Source of the DNA: Cryobacterium sp. BB307
GTDB lineage: Bacteria > Actinomycetota > Actinomycetes > Actinomycetales > Microbacteriaceae
Direction of reading: 5' to 3'
Length of the DNA: 64,000 bases
NCBI RefSeq assembly: GCF_012274275.1
Contig: NZ_JAANZA010000002.1
Location: forward strand, 620,001 to 684,000
Below are positions 1-9,964 of the stretch, piece after piece. The position numbers and the translations under genes are program-made. The first letter of the stretch is position 1. Every line of letters starts with the position of its first letter. Below the pieces are notes generated by a model, which saw only the letters and a list, made by a program, of their open reading frames with translations, had not been told where the DNA came from and ran no database searches.

Positions 1-593
1 TCCTGCGCTCCGGAGACCCCGTACTTGCCGTCGATGACGAAGAACGGAACACCGCGGATGCCGTATTGCATCGCCTGGGCCTGATCGGCCTTCACCGCAG
101 GCAGGTACTCTTCCTCGGTGAGCGAGCGGATGACATCCGCCCGGTCGAAGCCGACCTCGACCGCGAGGTCCGCGAGGTCCTCGATCCGACCGACGTGGTG
201 GCCCTCCTCGAAGTACGCCTTGAGCAGACGCTCCTTCATCTCGAGCTGCTTGCCCTTGGCCTTCGCGTAATGCAGCAACTCGTGCGCCTTGATGGTGTTG
301 GTCTGCTTGACCGAGTCGAAGTCGTAGTCAAGGCCGACGGTGCTGGCGATGTTGGTGACGTTGGCGAGCATCCCGTGCACTTGGTCGAGCGGCATTCCCT
401 TGCGCTCGCTCAGGTAGTCGGCGGTGCTGCCCTCGTAGTCAACCGGCGTGTCAGGGGCAAGTTCGAAGGAGTGGTACTCGACTTCGACATCTCCACCGAA
501 CTGCTCGGCACCTGCCTCGAACTTCCGCTTGCCGATATAGCACCACGGACACTGCACGTCCGACCAGACGTCAACCTTGATCTTTTCGCTCAT
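1..593 (-). CDS. DsbA-family (FrnE-like) thiol oxidoreductase, C-terminus cut by the window edge
   Basis: The frame opens with ATG at 593 and stays open to base 1, so about 197 residues are visible and the end is missing. A thioredoxin-type CPWC active site (Cys15, Cys18) follows a short beta strand, and a helical insert follows. Near the visible end comes a GVPFFVIDGKYGVSGAQ segment carrying the cis-proline typical of the DsbA/FrnE/2-hydroxychromene isomerase group. There is no signal peptide, so it is probably a cytoplasmic polyketide-type FrnE oxidoreductase rather than an exported DsbA. It is divergent from the short-chain dehydrogenase at 710 and shares a 117-bp control region containing a perfect palindrome. 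The family call is firm; the substrate is unknown. Confidence 0.85.
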   Translation of the reverse strand, partial: MSEKIKVDVWSDVQCPWCYIGKRKFEAGAEQFGGDVEVEYHSFELAPDTPVDYEGSTADYLSERKGMPLDQVHGMLANVTNIASTVGLDYDFDSVKQTNTIKAHELLHYAKAKGKQLEMKERLLKAYFEEGHHVGRIEDLADLAVEVGFDRADVIRSLTEEEYLPAVKADQAQAMQYGIRGVPFFVIDGKYGVSGAQ

Positions 594-619
594 GCTCAAG
601 ACAACCGGTGCGTATGTAT

Positions 620-647
620 CTTTCATTCCCTGCATCGGGAATGAAAG
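620..647. promoter_or_regulatory. Perfect 11-bp inverted repeat, candidate operator between divergent genes
   Basis: CTTTCATTCCC (620-630) and GGGAATGAAAG (637-647) are exact reverse complements separated by 6 bases. The site lies midway between the divergent starts at 593 and 710. A possible -10 (TATAAC, 670-675) for the rightward gene lies just beyond it. The geometry fits a dimeric repressor of the TetR, MarR or HxlR kind, but no regulator is encoded beside it in this window. A stem-loop in the 5' leader is the alternative. Confidence 0.6.
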
Positions 648-709
648 GCGTGTTTCATGCGTTTGCATCTATAACGGGCGGCAAGCCCAACGAGAGAAGG
701 GACATCGAC

Positions 710-1447
710 ATGACTCGATTCACAGGCAAGACAGCATTGGTGACTGGCGGCGCGAGCGGCATCGGCAAGGCAGCGGCGAAGCAGTTCGCGGCTGGCGGCG
801 CGAACGTCGTGATCGGCGACATCCAGGAAGAGGCCGGTGCGGCTGTAGTCAAGGAGATCACGGATGCCGGTGGCAACGCCCTCTTCGTGAAGCTCGACGT
901 CACCAGCGAAGACGACTGGAACGCCGCAGTCGCGAAGACCGTGGAGACCTACGGTGGGCTCACGACCCTCGTGAACAACGCGGGCATCGGGGACACGCTG
1001 CCGATCGAGGAGACCCCGGTCGAAAGCTGGAACAAGGTCATCGCGGTCACCCAGACCAGCGCGTTCCTCGGCATGAAGGCCGCGAGCGAGGCGCTGCAGG
1101 CATCCGGCAATGGCGCGGTCGTCAACATCAGCTCGATGTACGGCATCGTCGGCGGACTCGGCGGGCCGAGCTATGCGGCCGCGAAGGGCGCAGTGCGCAT
1201 CCTCACCAAGAACACCGCACTCGGCTGGGCCAAGAAGGGCGTGCGCGCCAACTCAGTGCACCCGGGCTACATCAACACGCCGATCCTCGGTGAGACCGAC
1301 CGCAAGTACCTCGAAGACACCACCCCGATGGGTCGCCTCGGCGAGCCAGAAGAGGTTGCGAATGTCATCGCCTTCCTCGCGAGTGACGAGTCGTCGTTCA
1401 TGACCGGCTCCGAGGTCGTCGTCGACGGTGGGTACACCGCCGGCTGA
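710..1447 (+). CDS. Short-chain dehydrogenase/reductase (classical SDR)
   Basis: A 245-residue Rossmann oxidoreductase that uses NAD(P)(H) to oxidise or reduce an alcohol/carbonyl pair. The cofactor motif TGGASGIG spans residues 12-19, NNAG follows in the fourth strand, and the catalytic YxxxK is Tyr155/Lys159 with a Ser about 13 residues before. The end matches the usual PEEVANVIAFLASDESSFMTGSEVVVDGG pattern of this family in broken form. I chose ATG 710 because GAGAAGG lies just upstream and the family starts here; the frame remains open upstream to 608 but that stretch resembles no SDR. It resembles 3-alpha/20-beta-hydroxysteroid or cyclohexanol dehydrogenases, but the substrate cannot be told. 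Confidence 0.9.
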   Translation: MTRFTGKTALVTGGASGIGKAAAKQFAAGGANVVIGDIQEEAGAAVVKEITDAGGNALFVKLDVTSEDDWNAAVAKTVETYGGLTTLVNNAGIGDTLPIEETPVESWNKVIAVTQTSAFLGMKAASEALQASGNGAVVNISSMYGIVGGLGGPSYAAAKGAVRILTKNTALGWAKKGVRANSVHPGYINTPILGETDRKYLEDTTPMGRLGEPEEVANVIAFLASDESSFMTGSEVVVDGGYTAG

Positions 1448-1466
1448 CGCCGCCCGCCCTGCCAGC

Positions 1467-1492
1467 GGCCCGCACCATCTGATGTGCGGGCC
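1467..1492 (+). terminator. GC-rich stem-loop after the SDR gene
   Basis: GGCCCGCAC (1467-1475) pairs with GTGCGGGCC (1484-1492) around a CATCTGAT loop, 20 bases past the SDR stop. It has no T-run, so it could be a Rho-independent-like hairpin of the U-less actinobacterial type. Confidence 0.5.
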
Positions 1493-1506
1493 CCCGCTGC
1501 GCAGGC

Positions 1507-1519
1507 CCTGTTAAGCAGG
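1507..1519. repeat. Dispersed palindrome TCCTG-TTRTG-CAGGA, copy 1
   Basis: CCTG-TTAAG-CAGG, followed by A. It lies in the convergent gap between the SDR and glyS. Related copies are at 1596-1610, 36982-36994, 37001-37013 and 37071-37088, with a looser one at 12789-12806. Confidence 0.5.
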
Positions 1520-1524
1520 AGATT

Positions 1525-1569
1525 CGGCCCCGAATTGCCTAGTTCATTGGCATCCGGGGCCGTTTCGTC
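1525..1569 (+). terminator. Inverted repeat with T-rich tail, likely SDR terminator
   Basis: CGGCCCCG (1525-1532) pairs with CGGGGCCG (1555-1562), with inner GCC/GGC pairing, and is followed by TTTCGTCT. It ends roughly 120 bases after the SDR stop and about 90 before the convergent glyS stop. Confidence 0.5.
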
Positions 1570-1595
1570 TCAGAAGTCCTGCAGAACAAGGGATG

Positions 1596-1610
1596 TCCTG
1601 CATAACAGGA
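1596..1610. repeat. Dispersed palindrome TCCTG-TTRTG-CAGGA, copy 2
   Basis: TCCTG-CATAA-CAGGA, a full 15-mer; its reverse complement is TCCTG-TTATG-CAGGA. A degenerate half copy (TCCTGCAGAACAAGG) sits just upstream at 1577-1591. Confidence 0.55.
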
Positions 1611-1656
1611 GTCGCCTGCTGACCGGAAGGCCAGCCGCTCGAGGCGATGGAGCCGG

Positions 1657-3042
1657 TCAGACGCCGAGCAGGCGCTCCGCGAGGTAACCCTTCAGCCGGT
1701 CGAGCGACACGCGCTCCTGCTCCATGCTGTCGCGCTCGCGCACCGTCACCGCCTTGTCTTCGAGGGTGTCGAAGTCGACGGTGATCGCGAACGGCGTTCC
1801 GATCTCGTCCTGACGCCGGTAGCGGCGGCCGATCGCGCCCGCGTCGTCGTAGTCGACGTTCCAGAGCGTGCGCAGGTCGGCGGCCGCCTCTTTGGCGATC
1901 GGCGACAGCTGCTCGTTGCGCGACAGCGGCAGCACCGCCGCCTTCACCGGCGCTAGCCGCCGGTCGAGCCGCAGCACCGTGCGCTTGTCGACGCCGCCCT
2001 TGGTGTTGGGCGCCTCGTCCTCCGCGTACGCCTCGACCAGGAACGCCATCATCGAACGGGTCAAACCGAACGACGGCTCGATCACGTGCGGGGTGTATCG
2101 CTCGCCGCTGGCCTGGTCGAAGAAGCTCAACTCGGTGCCGGATGCCGTGCTGTGCGATCCGAGGTCGAAATCGGTGCGGTTGGCGATGCCCATGAGCTCG
2201 CCCCACTCCGAGCCCTGGAACCGGAACCGGTACTCGAGGTCGATCGTGGCCGCCGAGTAGTGCGCCCGCTCGCCGTCGGGAACATCGAACTTGCGCAGGT
2301 TGTCTGGGCTGAGCCCCAAGTCGACGAACCAGTTCCAGCACGCCTCGACCCACTCGTCGAACCACTGGTTCGCATCCGCCGGCGGGGTGAAGAACTCGAT
2401 CTCCATCTGCTCGAACTCGCGGGTGCGGAAGATGAAGTTGCCCGGCGTGATCTCGTTGCGGAACGCCTTGCCGATCTGCCCGATGCCGAACGGCGGCTTG
2501 CGCCGAGCCGCGGTCACGACGTTGTTGAAGTTCACGAAGATGCCCTGTGCGGTCTCAGGGCGCAGGTAGTGCAGCCCCGCCTCGTCATCCACAGGGCCGA
2601 GGAACGTCTTCAGCAGTCCGGAGAACTCGCGCGGCTCCGTCCATTTGCCGCGGGTACCGCAGTTCGCGCAGACGATGTCCGCCCAGCCGTTCTCCGGCGC
2701 GCGGCCCTTCTTGTCTTCGTACTCCTCGAGCAGGTGATCAGCGCGGTACCGACGATGGCAGTTCAGGCATTCGACGAGAGGGTCGGTGAACGTCGCAACG
2801 TGACCGGATGCCTCCCAGACGGCCTTCGGCAGGATGATCGACGAGTCGAGGCCGACCATGTCCTCGCGGCCGCGCACGAACGTCTGCCACCACTGGCGCT
2901 TGATGTTCTCCTTGAGCTCGACACCCAGCGGGCCGTAATCCCACGCCGAACGAGACCCTCCGTAGATCTCTCCCGCCTGGAACACGAAACCACGGCGCTT
3001 GGCCAGTGAGATGACGGATTCGAGCGGGGAGGCGTCGGCCAC
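1657..3042 (-). CDS. glyS: Glycyl-tRNA synthetase (dimeric class II type)
   Basis: Charges tRNA-Gly in the cytoplasm. The 461-residue protein starts with GTG and opens with the eukaryote-like alpha2 GlyRS N-terminus ([11 protein letters not shown], then WDYGPLG and the helix running into KRQWW). Two Cys pairs (CLNC near residue 95 and CANC near 130) look like a zinc site. The class II core includes FRNEITP and [16 protein letters not shown] (motif 2), and the anticodon-binding domain closes the protein. Length is normal for the actinobacterial form. It faces the SDR gene tail to tail across about 209 bases holding hairpins and palindromic repeats. The 98-base gap to the aminotransferase behind it is small enough for read-through. 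Confidence 0.96.
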   Translation of the reverse strand: MADASPLESVISLAKRRGFVFQAGEIYGGSRSAWDYGPLGVELKENIKRQWWQTFVRGREDMVGLDSSIILPKAVWEASGHVATFTDPLVECLNCHRRYRADHLLEEYEDKKGRAPENGWADIVCANCGTRGKWTEPREFSGLLKTFLGPVDDEAGLHYLRPETAQGIFVNFNNVVTAARRKPPFGIGQIGKAFRNEITPGNFIFRTREFEQMEIEFFTPPADANQWFDEWVEACWNWFVDLGLSPDNLRKFDVPDGERAHYSAATIDLEYRFRFQGSEWGELMGIANRTDFDLGSHSTASGTELSFFDQASGERYTPHVIEPSFGLTRSMMAFLVEAYAEDEAPNTKGGVDKRTVLRLDRRLAPVKAAVLPLSRNEQLSPIAKEAAADLRTLWNVDYDDAGAIGRRYRRQDEIGTPFAITVDFDTLEDKAVTVRERDSMEQERVSLDRLKGYLAERLLGV

Positions 3043-3140
3043 GTTTATTCAACTCCAGGTGGGGTGGGATGCGCGGATCGGCGCAGGGATGGCCCTGCGA
3101 GCGCGGTGCACACCAGTCTAGGGCGACGAAGGCGGCGGTC

Positions 3141-4220
3141 TCAGCGCAGCACGCGCACCACGGCGTCGACGTCGGACTCGTCGTTCCAGAGGTGGAACGC
3201 GGCGCGAGCGCGGCCGGCGCGGCCGGACACCGTGATGCCCGCGGCGATGAGCTTGCCGACGTCAGCCTTCTCCGGGTCCTCCCAGGTGACGATCGCCTGG
3301 TGCTGCTGCTCGATGCCGAGCGCGTCGCACAGTTGGTCGCCGAGCCCGGATGTTCTGGCCCAGACCTCCGCGATGTCGAGGCCGGCGAACATCCGCACGG
3401 CCGGTTCCGCGCCCGTCCAGGCCGGCCAGGCCGGGGAGACGTCGAAGCGGCGCGCGGTGGGCGCGAGTTCCATGCCGGGGCCATAACAGGACGCCCACAC
3501 ATCGTCGCCCGCGTACCAGCCGGCCTGCACCGGCACCAGTTCCTCAAGGAACCGGTCCGATACGGCCATGAAGGCCACGCCGCGTGGGCTGCACAGCCAC
3601 TTGTAGGCGTGGCAGATGGTCGCGTCGAACACGGATGCGTCGACCGGATGCACGCCCGCTGCCTGCGTGACGTCGCACACAGTGCGGGTGCCGAAGCGTG
3701 CGGCCGCGGCGATGATCGCCGGCACGTCTGCGATGCGGCCCGTGGCGGACTGCGCGAGGGAGAAGACGACCGCCCAGGTGTTCGCTCCGACCGAGAAGGC
3801 GACCTCCTCCAGCGGAACGCTCGTGACGCTGATGTCGCGCCGCTGCAGGAACGGGAACACGATCGAGCTGAAGTCTCCGTCGACGACGACCACCTCGGCA
3901 CCGGTAGGCACCGCGGCGGCGATGACGCTCGCCATCACCGAGGTCTGCGAGCCGGTGGCGACACTGTCGGCCGGCACGCCGACCAGCCGGGCGAAGCTGG
4001 CCCGCGTCGCGTCGACGATGCCGTCGTAGTCCGTCGGGTTGCGCGTCGCCGACGCCCACAGCTCGAGGTCGTTCTTCTGGGCCTCGATCGTCTCCCTGGT
4101 CGGCAGGCCGATGGAGGCGGCGCCGAGATACCCGCGTGCCGCTTCCGGCCGGAAGCTGTCGATGGCCGCCCGCAACTCTGGGGACGGCGCGCGGCGCGGG
4201 GCCGCTGAGGTCGTGGTCAT
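3141..4220 (-). CDS. Class V PLP-dependent aminotransferase (cysteine desulfurase / isopenicillin N epimerase fold)
   Basis: A 359-residue fold-type I PLP enzyme. The Schiff-base lysine is Lys207 in HAYKWLCSPRG, preceded by the cofactor-binding DVTQAAGVHPVD segment. Near the start, GYLGAASIGLP takes the place of the substrate-binding loop. I see no catalytic Cys in a desulfurase-type loop, so an aminotransferase, lyase or epimerase role is more likely than a sulfur donor. ATG 4220 was chosen; a TTG in the same frame at 4235 would add five residues. It sits between uppS and glyS, a place that usually holds only housekeeping genes. The actual substrate is unknown. Confidence 0.85.
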   Translation of the reverse strand: MTTTSAAPRRAPSPELRAAIDSFRPEAARGYLGAASIGLPTRETIEAQKNDLELWASATRNPTDYDGIVDATRASFARLVGVPADSVATGSQTSVMASVIAAAVPTGAEVVVVDGDFSSIVFPFLQRRDISVTSVPLEEVAFSVGANTWAVVFSLAQSATGRIADVPAIIAAAARFGTRTVCDVTQAAGVHPVDASVFDATICHAYKWLCSPRGVAFMAVSDRFLEELVPVQAGWYAGDDVWASCYGPGMELAPTARRFDVSPAWPAWTGAEPAVRMFAGLDIAEVWARTSGLGDQLCDALGIEQQHQAIVTWEDPEKADVGKLIAAGITVSGRAGRARAAFHLWNDESDVDAVVRVLR

Positions 4221-4301
4221 GCCTCTATCCTGCAACGCATCGGGTGCGCTGTGGCAAGGCCTACGGCCTGTTTGTTGCGTGTATAACCGGTGCCCGGCGG
4301 A

Positions 4302-5114
4302 TTATTGCGCCACCGCGTTGGGGAGGTCCTGGGCTCCACCGAACCGGCGATCCCGGTCGGCGTACAGTTCGACCGCGTGCCACAAATCCTCGCGCGTGAA
4401 GTCCGGCCACAGGGTGTTCAGGAACACCATCTCGGCGTACGCGCTCTGCCACAGCATGAAGTTGCTGGTGCGCTGCTCCCCCGAGCTGCGTACGAACAGG
4501 TCAACGTCGGGCAGGTCCGGCACGTAGAGGTGTTTGCCGACGGTCTTCTCGCTGATGCGCGCCGGGCTCAACCGCCCGGCCGCGACCTCCTCGGCGATGG
4601 AGCGCACCGCATCCGCCAGCTCGACCCTGCCGCCGTAGTTCACGCACATCGTCAGGGTGAGCACACTGTTGCGCCCGGTGAGCCGCTCGGCAAACTGCAG
4701 CTCCTTGATCACCGAGCCCCACAGCCGCGGCTTCCTGCCAGCCCAGCGGATGCGCACGCCCCAGTCGTTGAGCTGGTCGCGGCGGCGGTGCAGCACGTCG
4801 CGGTTGAAGCCCATGAGGAAACGCACCTCGTCCGGCGAGCGGCGCCAGTTCTCGGTCGAGAACGCGTAGACGCTCAGGTGCTTGATGCCGAGCTGGAGAG
4901 CTCCGGCCACGACGTCGAGCAGCGAGGCCTCGCCGGCGCGGTGCCCCTCGATCCGCGTCAACCCGCGGGCGTTCGCCCAACGGCCGTTGCCGTCCATGAC
5001 GAGTGCGACGTGATTCGGGACGGCGGATGCCGGGAGCTTCGGCGGGTAGAGACCGGTCCAGTCGACGGGGCGGAAGGGCTCGGAGTCCTTGTGGGTCTTG
5101 GGTGCCGGGGTCAC
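4302..5114 (-). CDS. uppS: Isoprenyl (undecaprenyl/decaprenyl-type) diphosphate synthase
   Basis: A cis-prenyltransferase adding isopentenyl units to make the polyprenyl phosphate lipid carrier for cell-wall synthesis. In 270 residues it shows the VMDGNGRWA motif with catalytic Asp41, then [25 protein letters not shown] and the C-terminal [18 protein letters not shown] region split by conserved Arg/Ser. An N-terminal extension of about 30 residues is usual in actinobacteria, which also use such enzymes for Z,E-farnesyl diphosphate, so the chain length is not certain. Its ATG overlaps the recO stop by four bases (ATGA), so recO and uppS are translated as one unit. Confidence 0.94.
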   Translation of the reverse strand: MTPAPKTHKDSEPFRPVDWTGLYPPKLPASAVPNHVALVMDGNGRWANARGLTRIEGHRAGEASLLDVVAGALQLGIKHLSVYAFSTENWRRSPDEVRFLMGFNRDVLHRRRDQLNDWGVRIRWAGRKPRLWGSVIKELQFAERLTGRNSVLTLTMCVNYGGRVELADAVRSIAEEVAAGRLSPARISEKTVGKHLYVPDLPDVDLFVRSSGEQRTSNFMLWQSAYAEMVFLNTLWPDFTREDLWHAVELYADRDRRFGGAQDLPNAVAQ

Positions 5115-5842
5115 TCAGATCTCCGATCGACGTGCTGCAGTGAGCGCAGCCCGCGCTCGAGGTGGAACTGGGTGTATGCGGCAATGATGCCACTCGCCTG
5201 GCTGCGAGCGCGTTCCGGTGTGGCGTCGGCGAGAGCCCAGTCACCGCTGAGCAGCGCACCGAGCAGCGCGATCGTCTCGCTGTCCAGTCGCGGCGCACCG
5301 GGCGGGGCGACCGAGTCTGCGACGACACCGCCGAGCTGGACCACGAACGCCGTGTGCGGTCCGGGCGCACCGGTGACGGCGCAATCGTGGAAGCTCGGCG
5401 CCCAGCCGGCGATCGACAACGCCCGCAGCAGGTAGGAGTCGAGGGTGAGCGAGGGTCCGTGCTCGTGCCGCGCGAGCGACCGCAGCGCGCCGACGAGCAG
5501 CAGGTACTGCTGCAGCGAACCGCCGTCATCCGTCACCTTGTCGGCGGTCTCCACCATCGCACTCGCCGCGGTGTAGCTCGCGTAGTCCGAGGTGATGACC
5601 GCCCCGTACGACGCGAGCGTCTCGGCCTGCGTGATGATGTCGAGGCTGCGTCCCTCGTACAGCTGCACATCGGCGACCATGAACGGCTCGAGACGCGCAC
5701 CGAACTTCGACGCGGTGCGCCGCACGCCCTTCGCGACGGCACGGATCTTGCCGTGCTGTCTGCTCAGCATGGTCACGATGCGGTCGGCTTCGCCCAGCTT
5801 GTGGGTGCGCAGCACGACTGCTTCGTCTCGGTAGAGGGGCAT
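5111..5842 (-). CDS. recO: DNA repair protein RecO
   Basis: RecF-pathway mediator that anneals single strands and loads RecA. The 243-residue protein has the N-terminal OB fold ([19 protein letters not shown], then [13 protein letters not shown]) followed by the helical domain. The zinc-finger region is reduced: only one Cys ([11 protein letters not shown]) remains where many family members have CxxC pairs, so metal binding here is doubtful. A promoter with an ATAATT-like -10 lies just before the ATG, suggesting a leaderless or nearly leaderless mRNA. It is divergent from the NmrA-like gene at 5911. Confidence 0.93.
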   Translation of the reverse strand: MPLYRDEAVVLRTHKLGEADRIVTMLSRQHGKIRAVAKGVRRTASKFGARLEPFMVADVQLYEGRSLDIITQAETLASYGAVITSDYASYTAASAMVETADKVTDDGGSLQQYLLLVGALRSLARHEHGPSLTLDSYLLRALSIAGWAPSFHDCAVTGAPGPHTAFVVQLGGVVADSVAPPGAPRLDSETIALLGALLSGDWALADATPERARSQASGIIAAYTQFHLERGLRSLQHVDRRSE

Positions 5843-5910
5843 CAGTCAATTATCTTCCCCGATGTGCCGCAAGCGCGCAGGCAGGCGACGCACGGCAGCA
5901 GAATAGGGGC

Positions 5911-6669
5911 ATGAACGACACGATCCTCGTCACCGGCGGCACCGGCGGTCTGGGCCGCCCCACCGTCTCGCACCTGCGCGCCGCGGGGGGCGACATCCGG
6001 GTGCTTAGTCGCAAGCCGGGCGATGGCCGAGTCGTTGCCAACCTGCAGACGGGCGAGGGGGTGACGGATGCGCTCGAGGGCGTGCACACCGTGCTGCACC
6101 TGGCAACCAACCGGTGGAACGACGCCAAGCAGACCGGTCAGCTGATCGCGGCCGCGCAGCGAGCGGGCGCCCAGCACGTGGTGTACATCTCCATCGTCGG
6201 GATCGAGGAGATCCCCTACCGCTACTACGCTTCCAAGCTGGAGTGCGAACGGCTGATCGAGGACTCCGGTCTTCCGTTCACGATCCTGCGGGCGACCCAG
6301 TTCCACGACTTCGTCGCTTCGTTCTTCACCGCGCAGCGGCGCCTGCCCGTGCTGTTCGTGCCCGACCTGCCGGTGCAGCCGATCGCAACGCACGAGGTTG
6401 CGGCCAGGCTGAGCGAGCTGACGCGGTCGGCTCCGTCCGGGCGCGTGCCGGACATCGGCGGCCCGGAACACGCGTCGGTGCGCTCATTGGCCGAACAGTG
6501 GCAGGCCGCGCACGGCACCCGCAAGCGCACGCCTCGCCTTGCCATCGGGGGCAAGACCGTCGCTGCGTTCCGTGCTGGGCACCACATGACCCAACTGCCC
6601 GGCTACGGCACAGAGACGTTCGCCGAGTATGCGGCTCGCGAGGCAACATCCGGGAGCCACCGGGCATGA
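5911..6669 (+). CDS. NmrA/atypical-SDR family NAD(P)-binding protein
   Basis: A 252-residue one-domain Rossmann protein. The TGGTGGLG dinucleotide motif covers residues 8-15, and HLATNRWNDAK plus VYISIVGIEEIPYRYYASKLECE match the atypical SDR/NmrA group. The YxxxK is present as YYASK. Proteins like this act as NAD(P)H-dependent oxidoreductases or as redox sensors; the substrate cannot be told. Its stop overlaps the start of the TRIC-type membrane protein by four bases (ATGA), so the two are co-translated. It is divergent from recO. Confidence 0.85.
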   Translation: MNDTILVTGGTGGLGRPTVSHLRAAGGDIRVLSRKPGDGRVVANLQTGEGVTDALEGVHTVLHLATNRWNDAKQTGQLIAAAQRAGAQHVVYISIVGIEEIPYRYYASKLECERLIEDSGLPFTILRATQFHDFVASFFTAQRRLPVLFVPDLPVQPIATHEVAARLSELTRSAPSGRVPDIGGPEHASVRSLAEQWQAAHGTRKRTPRLAIGGKTVAAFRAGHHMTQLPGYGTETFAEYAAREATSGSHRA

Positions 6670-7337
6670 CCGCCGCGTTTGTCATCCCGCTTTGGGCCGA
6701 ACTCGTCGCGATCGCCATCGGCGCGGTGCAGGGATCCATGTTCGCGGCCCAGTTTCGCGACCGCAGGCTGGATCTGCTTGGTATCACGATCATCGGCATC
6801 GCAAGCGGGTATGGCGGCGGCCTTCTTCGCGACATCCTGCTGAACGTGTCCCCCGCAGCCCTGCAGAGTAATTGGTACCTGCCGGTCGCCGCGGCCGCGG
6901 CGATGCTGGGGATGCTGCTGGAGCGGGTGTTCTCGCGACTCAGCAAGGCGATCACAGCTCTCGACGCGCTGACAATCGGGGTGTTCGGCGCGATCGGAAC
7001 AACCAAGGCGCTGTCGCTCGGCTTCGACGTGATCCCCGCGGTTTTCGTCGGTGTGCTCGCCGCCGTCGGCGGGTCGATCCTACGCGACATGCTGCTCAAT
7101 CTGCCGATCGCGCTTATGCACGTGGGTTCCCTCTACGCCGCCGCGGCGGTCATTGGCACGGTGACCCTCGTCGCCTTGCAGTCGCTGGGGGTCGACGTCT
7201 TCATCGCGGCGATCGTGTGCGTCGTCGTGACCTTCGGGGTTCGGATTCTCGCGGTGTTGTTCCACTGGAAACTGCCGGAGCAGCGCGCCATCTCCCGCTT
7301 GCCGAGGGTGACACGGCGGCCGAAGGGCCGCCCCTGA
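6666..7337 (+). CDS. TRIC-type (UPF0126) membrane protein, putative cation channel
   Basis: A 223-residue integral membrane protein with about seven hydrophobic segments. It shows the family's internal duplication: GYGGGLLRDILL in the first repeat and VGGSILRDMLL in the second, the glycine-rich and Arg-Asp elements lining prokaryotic TRIC channels. Bacterial homologues conduct monovalent cations as trimers, but UPF0126 members have also been linked to amino acid movement, so the cargo is uncertain. It starts inside the last codons of the NmrA-like gene, and its stop lies only six bases from the convergent leuA stop. Confidence 0.87.
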   Translation: MTAAFVIPLWAELVAIAIGAVQGSMFAAQFRDRRLDLLGITIIGIASGYGGGLLRDILLNVSPAALQSNWYLPVAAAAAMLGMLLERVFSRLSKAITALDALTIGVFGAIGTTKALSLGFDVIPAVFVGVLAAVGGSILRDMLLNLPIALMHVGSLYAAAAVIGTVTLVALQSLGVDVFIAAIVCVVVTFGVRILAVLFHWKLPEQRAISRLPRVTRRPKGRP

Positions 7338-7343
7338 CTCGTG

Positions 7344-9131
<1,788 letters not shown>

Positions 9132-9148
9132 TCAGCCAATGACGGACT

Positions 9149-9187
9149 CCGCGACGAGTGAGGCCTGGAAGTTAGGACTCGTCGCGG
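9149..9187 (-). promoter_or_regulatory. Stem-loop of the leuA leader, overlapping the leader peptide's end
   Basis: Read on the minus strand, CCGCGACGAGT (9187-9177) pairs perfectly with ACTCGTCGCGG (9159-9149) around a 17-base loop. The 5' arm is the last codons of the leucine leader peptide, so a ribosome pausing or finishing there would decide whether the stem forms. No T-run follows, so it may act on an alternative fold, on Rho access or on leuA translation. Confidence 0.6.
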
Positions 9188-9213
9188 CAGCTAAGGAGAA
9201 GCAGACCGAACAC
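9172..9213 (-). CDS. leuL: Leucine leader peptide of the leuA attenuator
   Basis: A 13-codon frame, GTG at 9213 to TAA at 9172, encodes MFGLLLLSCRDES with four consecutive Leu codons (CTG CTT CTC CTT). TAGTCT, a TAnnnT -10 hexamer, ends seven bases before the GTG, so the transcript may begin at the start codon (leaderless). Short Leu-rich leaders before leuA are known from comparative work on actinobacterial attenuation. Leucine starvation would stall ribosomes at the Leu run and change folding of the downstream stem at 9149-9187. The frame and Leu run are seen directly; the mechanism is inferred. Confidence 0.7.
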   Translation of the reverse strand: MFGLLLLSCRDES

Positions 9214-9321
9214 GCCTTCAAGACTAACACCGCGCACACCGGGCGATCGCCGCGAGGTGACGAGCGAAAAGCGGAAAACGTTGGGTACCGGCGACCGGCA
9301 GGCCCAACTCATACTTTCTTC

Positions 9322-9954
9322 ATGACCACAGCACACCTCTCTCGATTCGTCACGACGGCGGCCGTCCTCAGCGTCGGGCTGCTCCTCGGCGGTTGCGCCG
9401 CCTCTCCCGGTTCCAGCCCGATGCCGGCCCCGGCCGACGAACCGATTCCCGCATCCGGGGAGGTGGTCGGACAGGGAACCGTGCTGCAGGTCGGCGATGC
9501 GGCCCCCCAGTTCTGCCTGGGCGGCGTCATGGAGTCGTACCCGCCCCAGTGCTCCGGTCCGGAACTGATCGGCTGGGACTGGGAGGCCGTGGACGGAGCC
9601 GAGACCTCTGGCGACGTGACCTGGGGCAGCTACGCCGTGCAAGGAACCTGGGACGGTACCAGCCTCACCGTGACCGCTCCCCCGATCATGCTCGCACTGT
9701 ACGACCCGATCCGGGTCGACAACCCGTACCAGGATCCCGCCAACAAGGGGGCGACCTCAGAGGACGAGCTGCTGCGCATCCAGACGGAGCTCCACGAATC
9801 GGCACCGTTCGACGTGCTCACCTCATGGACAGAGAACGGGTATCTGTTCGCAACCGTCACCTACGACGACGGCGACATCCAGGCGTACCTCGATGAGGAA
9901 TACGGTAAAGACGTCGTGATCGCCCAGTCTGCCCTGCGGGGTCTCGCCGACTGA
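9322..9954 (+). CDS. Putative secreted lipoprotein of unknown function
   Basis: 210 residues. The N-terminus is a lipoprotein signal peptide: a few polar residues with Arg8, a hydrophobic run and the lipobox LLGGC with the acylated Cys at 25. A Pro/Ala/Ser-rich linker follows, then a soluble domain with two Cys (in FCLGG and QCSGPE) that may form a disulfide, and a Trp-rich stretch (LIGWDWEAVDG). I do not recognise the domain. ATG 9322 gives the correct signal peptide; the frame is open further upstream but reads as low-complexity sequence crossing the leuA leader. Its stop is ten bases from the convergent LuxR-type regulator. Confidence 0.75.
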   Translation: MTTAHLSRFVTTAAVLSVGLLLGGCAASPGSSPMPAPADEPIPASGEVVGQGTVLQVGDAAPQFCLGGVMESYPPQCSGPELIGWDWEAVDGAETSGDVTWGSYAVQGTWDGTSLTVTAPPIMLALYDPIRVDNPYQDPANKGATSEDELLRIQTELHESAPFDVLTSWTENGYLFATVTYDDGDIQAYLDEEYGKDVVIAQSALRGLAD

Positions 9955-9964
9955 TCCGCCTAAG

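Noticed and set aside
608-709. Earlier start for the SDR gene
   Set aside because: It would run through the palindrome and a candidate -10; no ribosome-binding site precedes it, while GAGAAGG lies before ATG 710.
3481-3492. CATAACAGGA as another copy of the dispersed palindrome
   Set aside because: It is a half site only, inside the coding sequence of the aminotransferase.
4258-4285. Hairpin AGGCC-TAC-GGCCT followed by GTTTGTT
   Set aside because: The T-rich side lies on the plus strand, where no gene ends; it may be chance.
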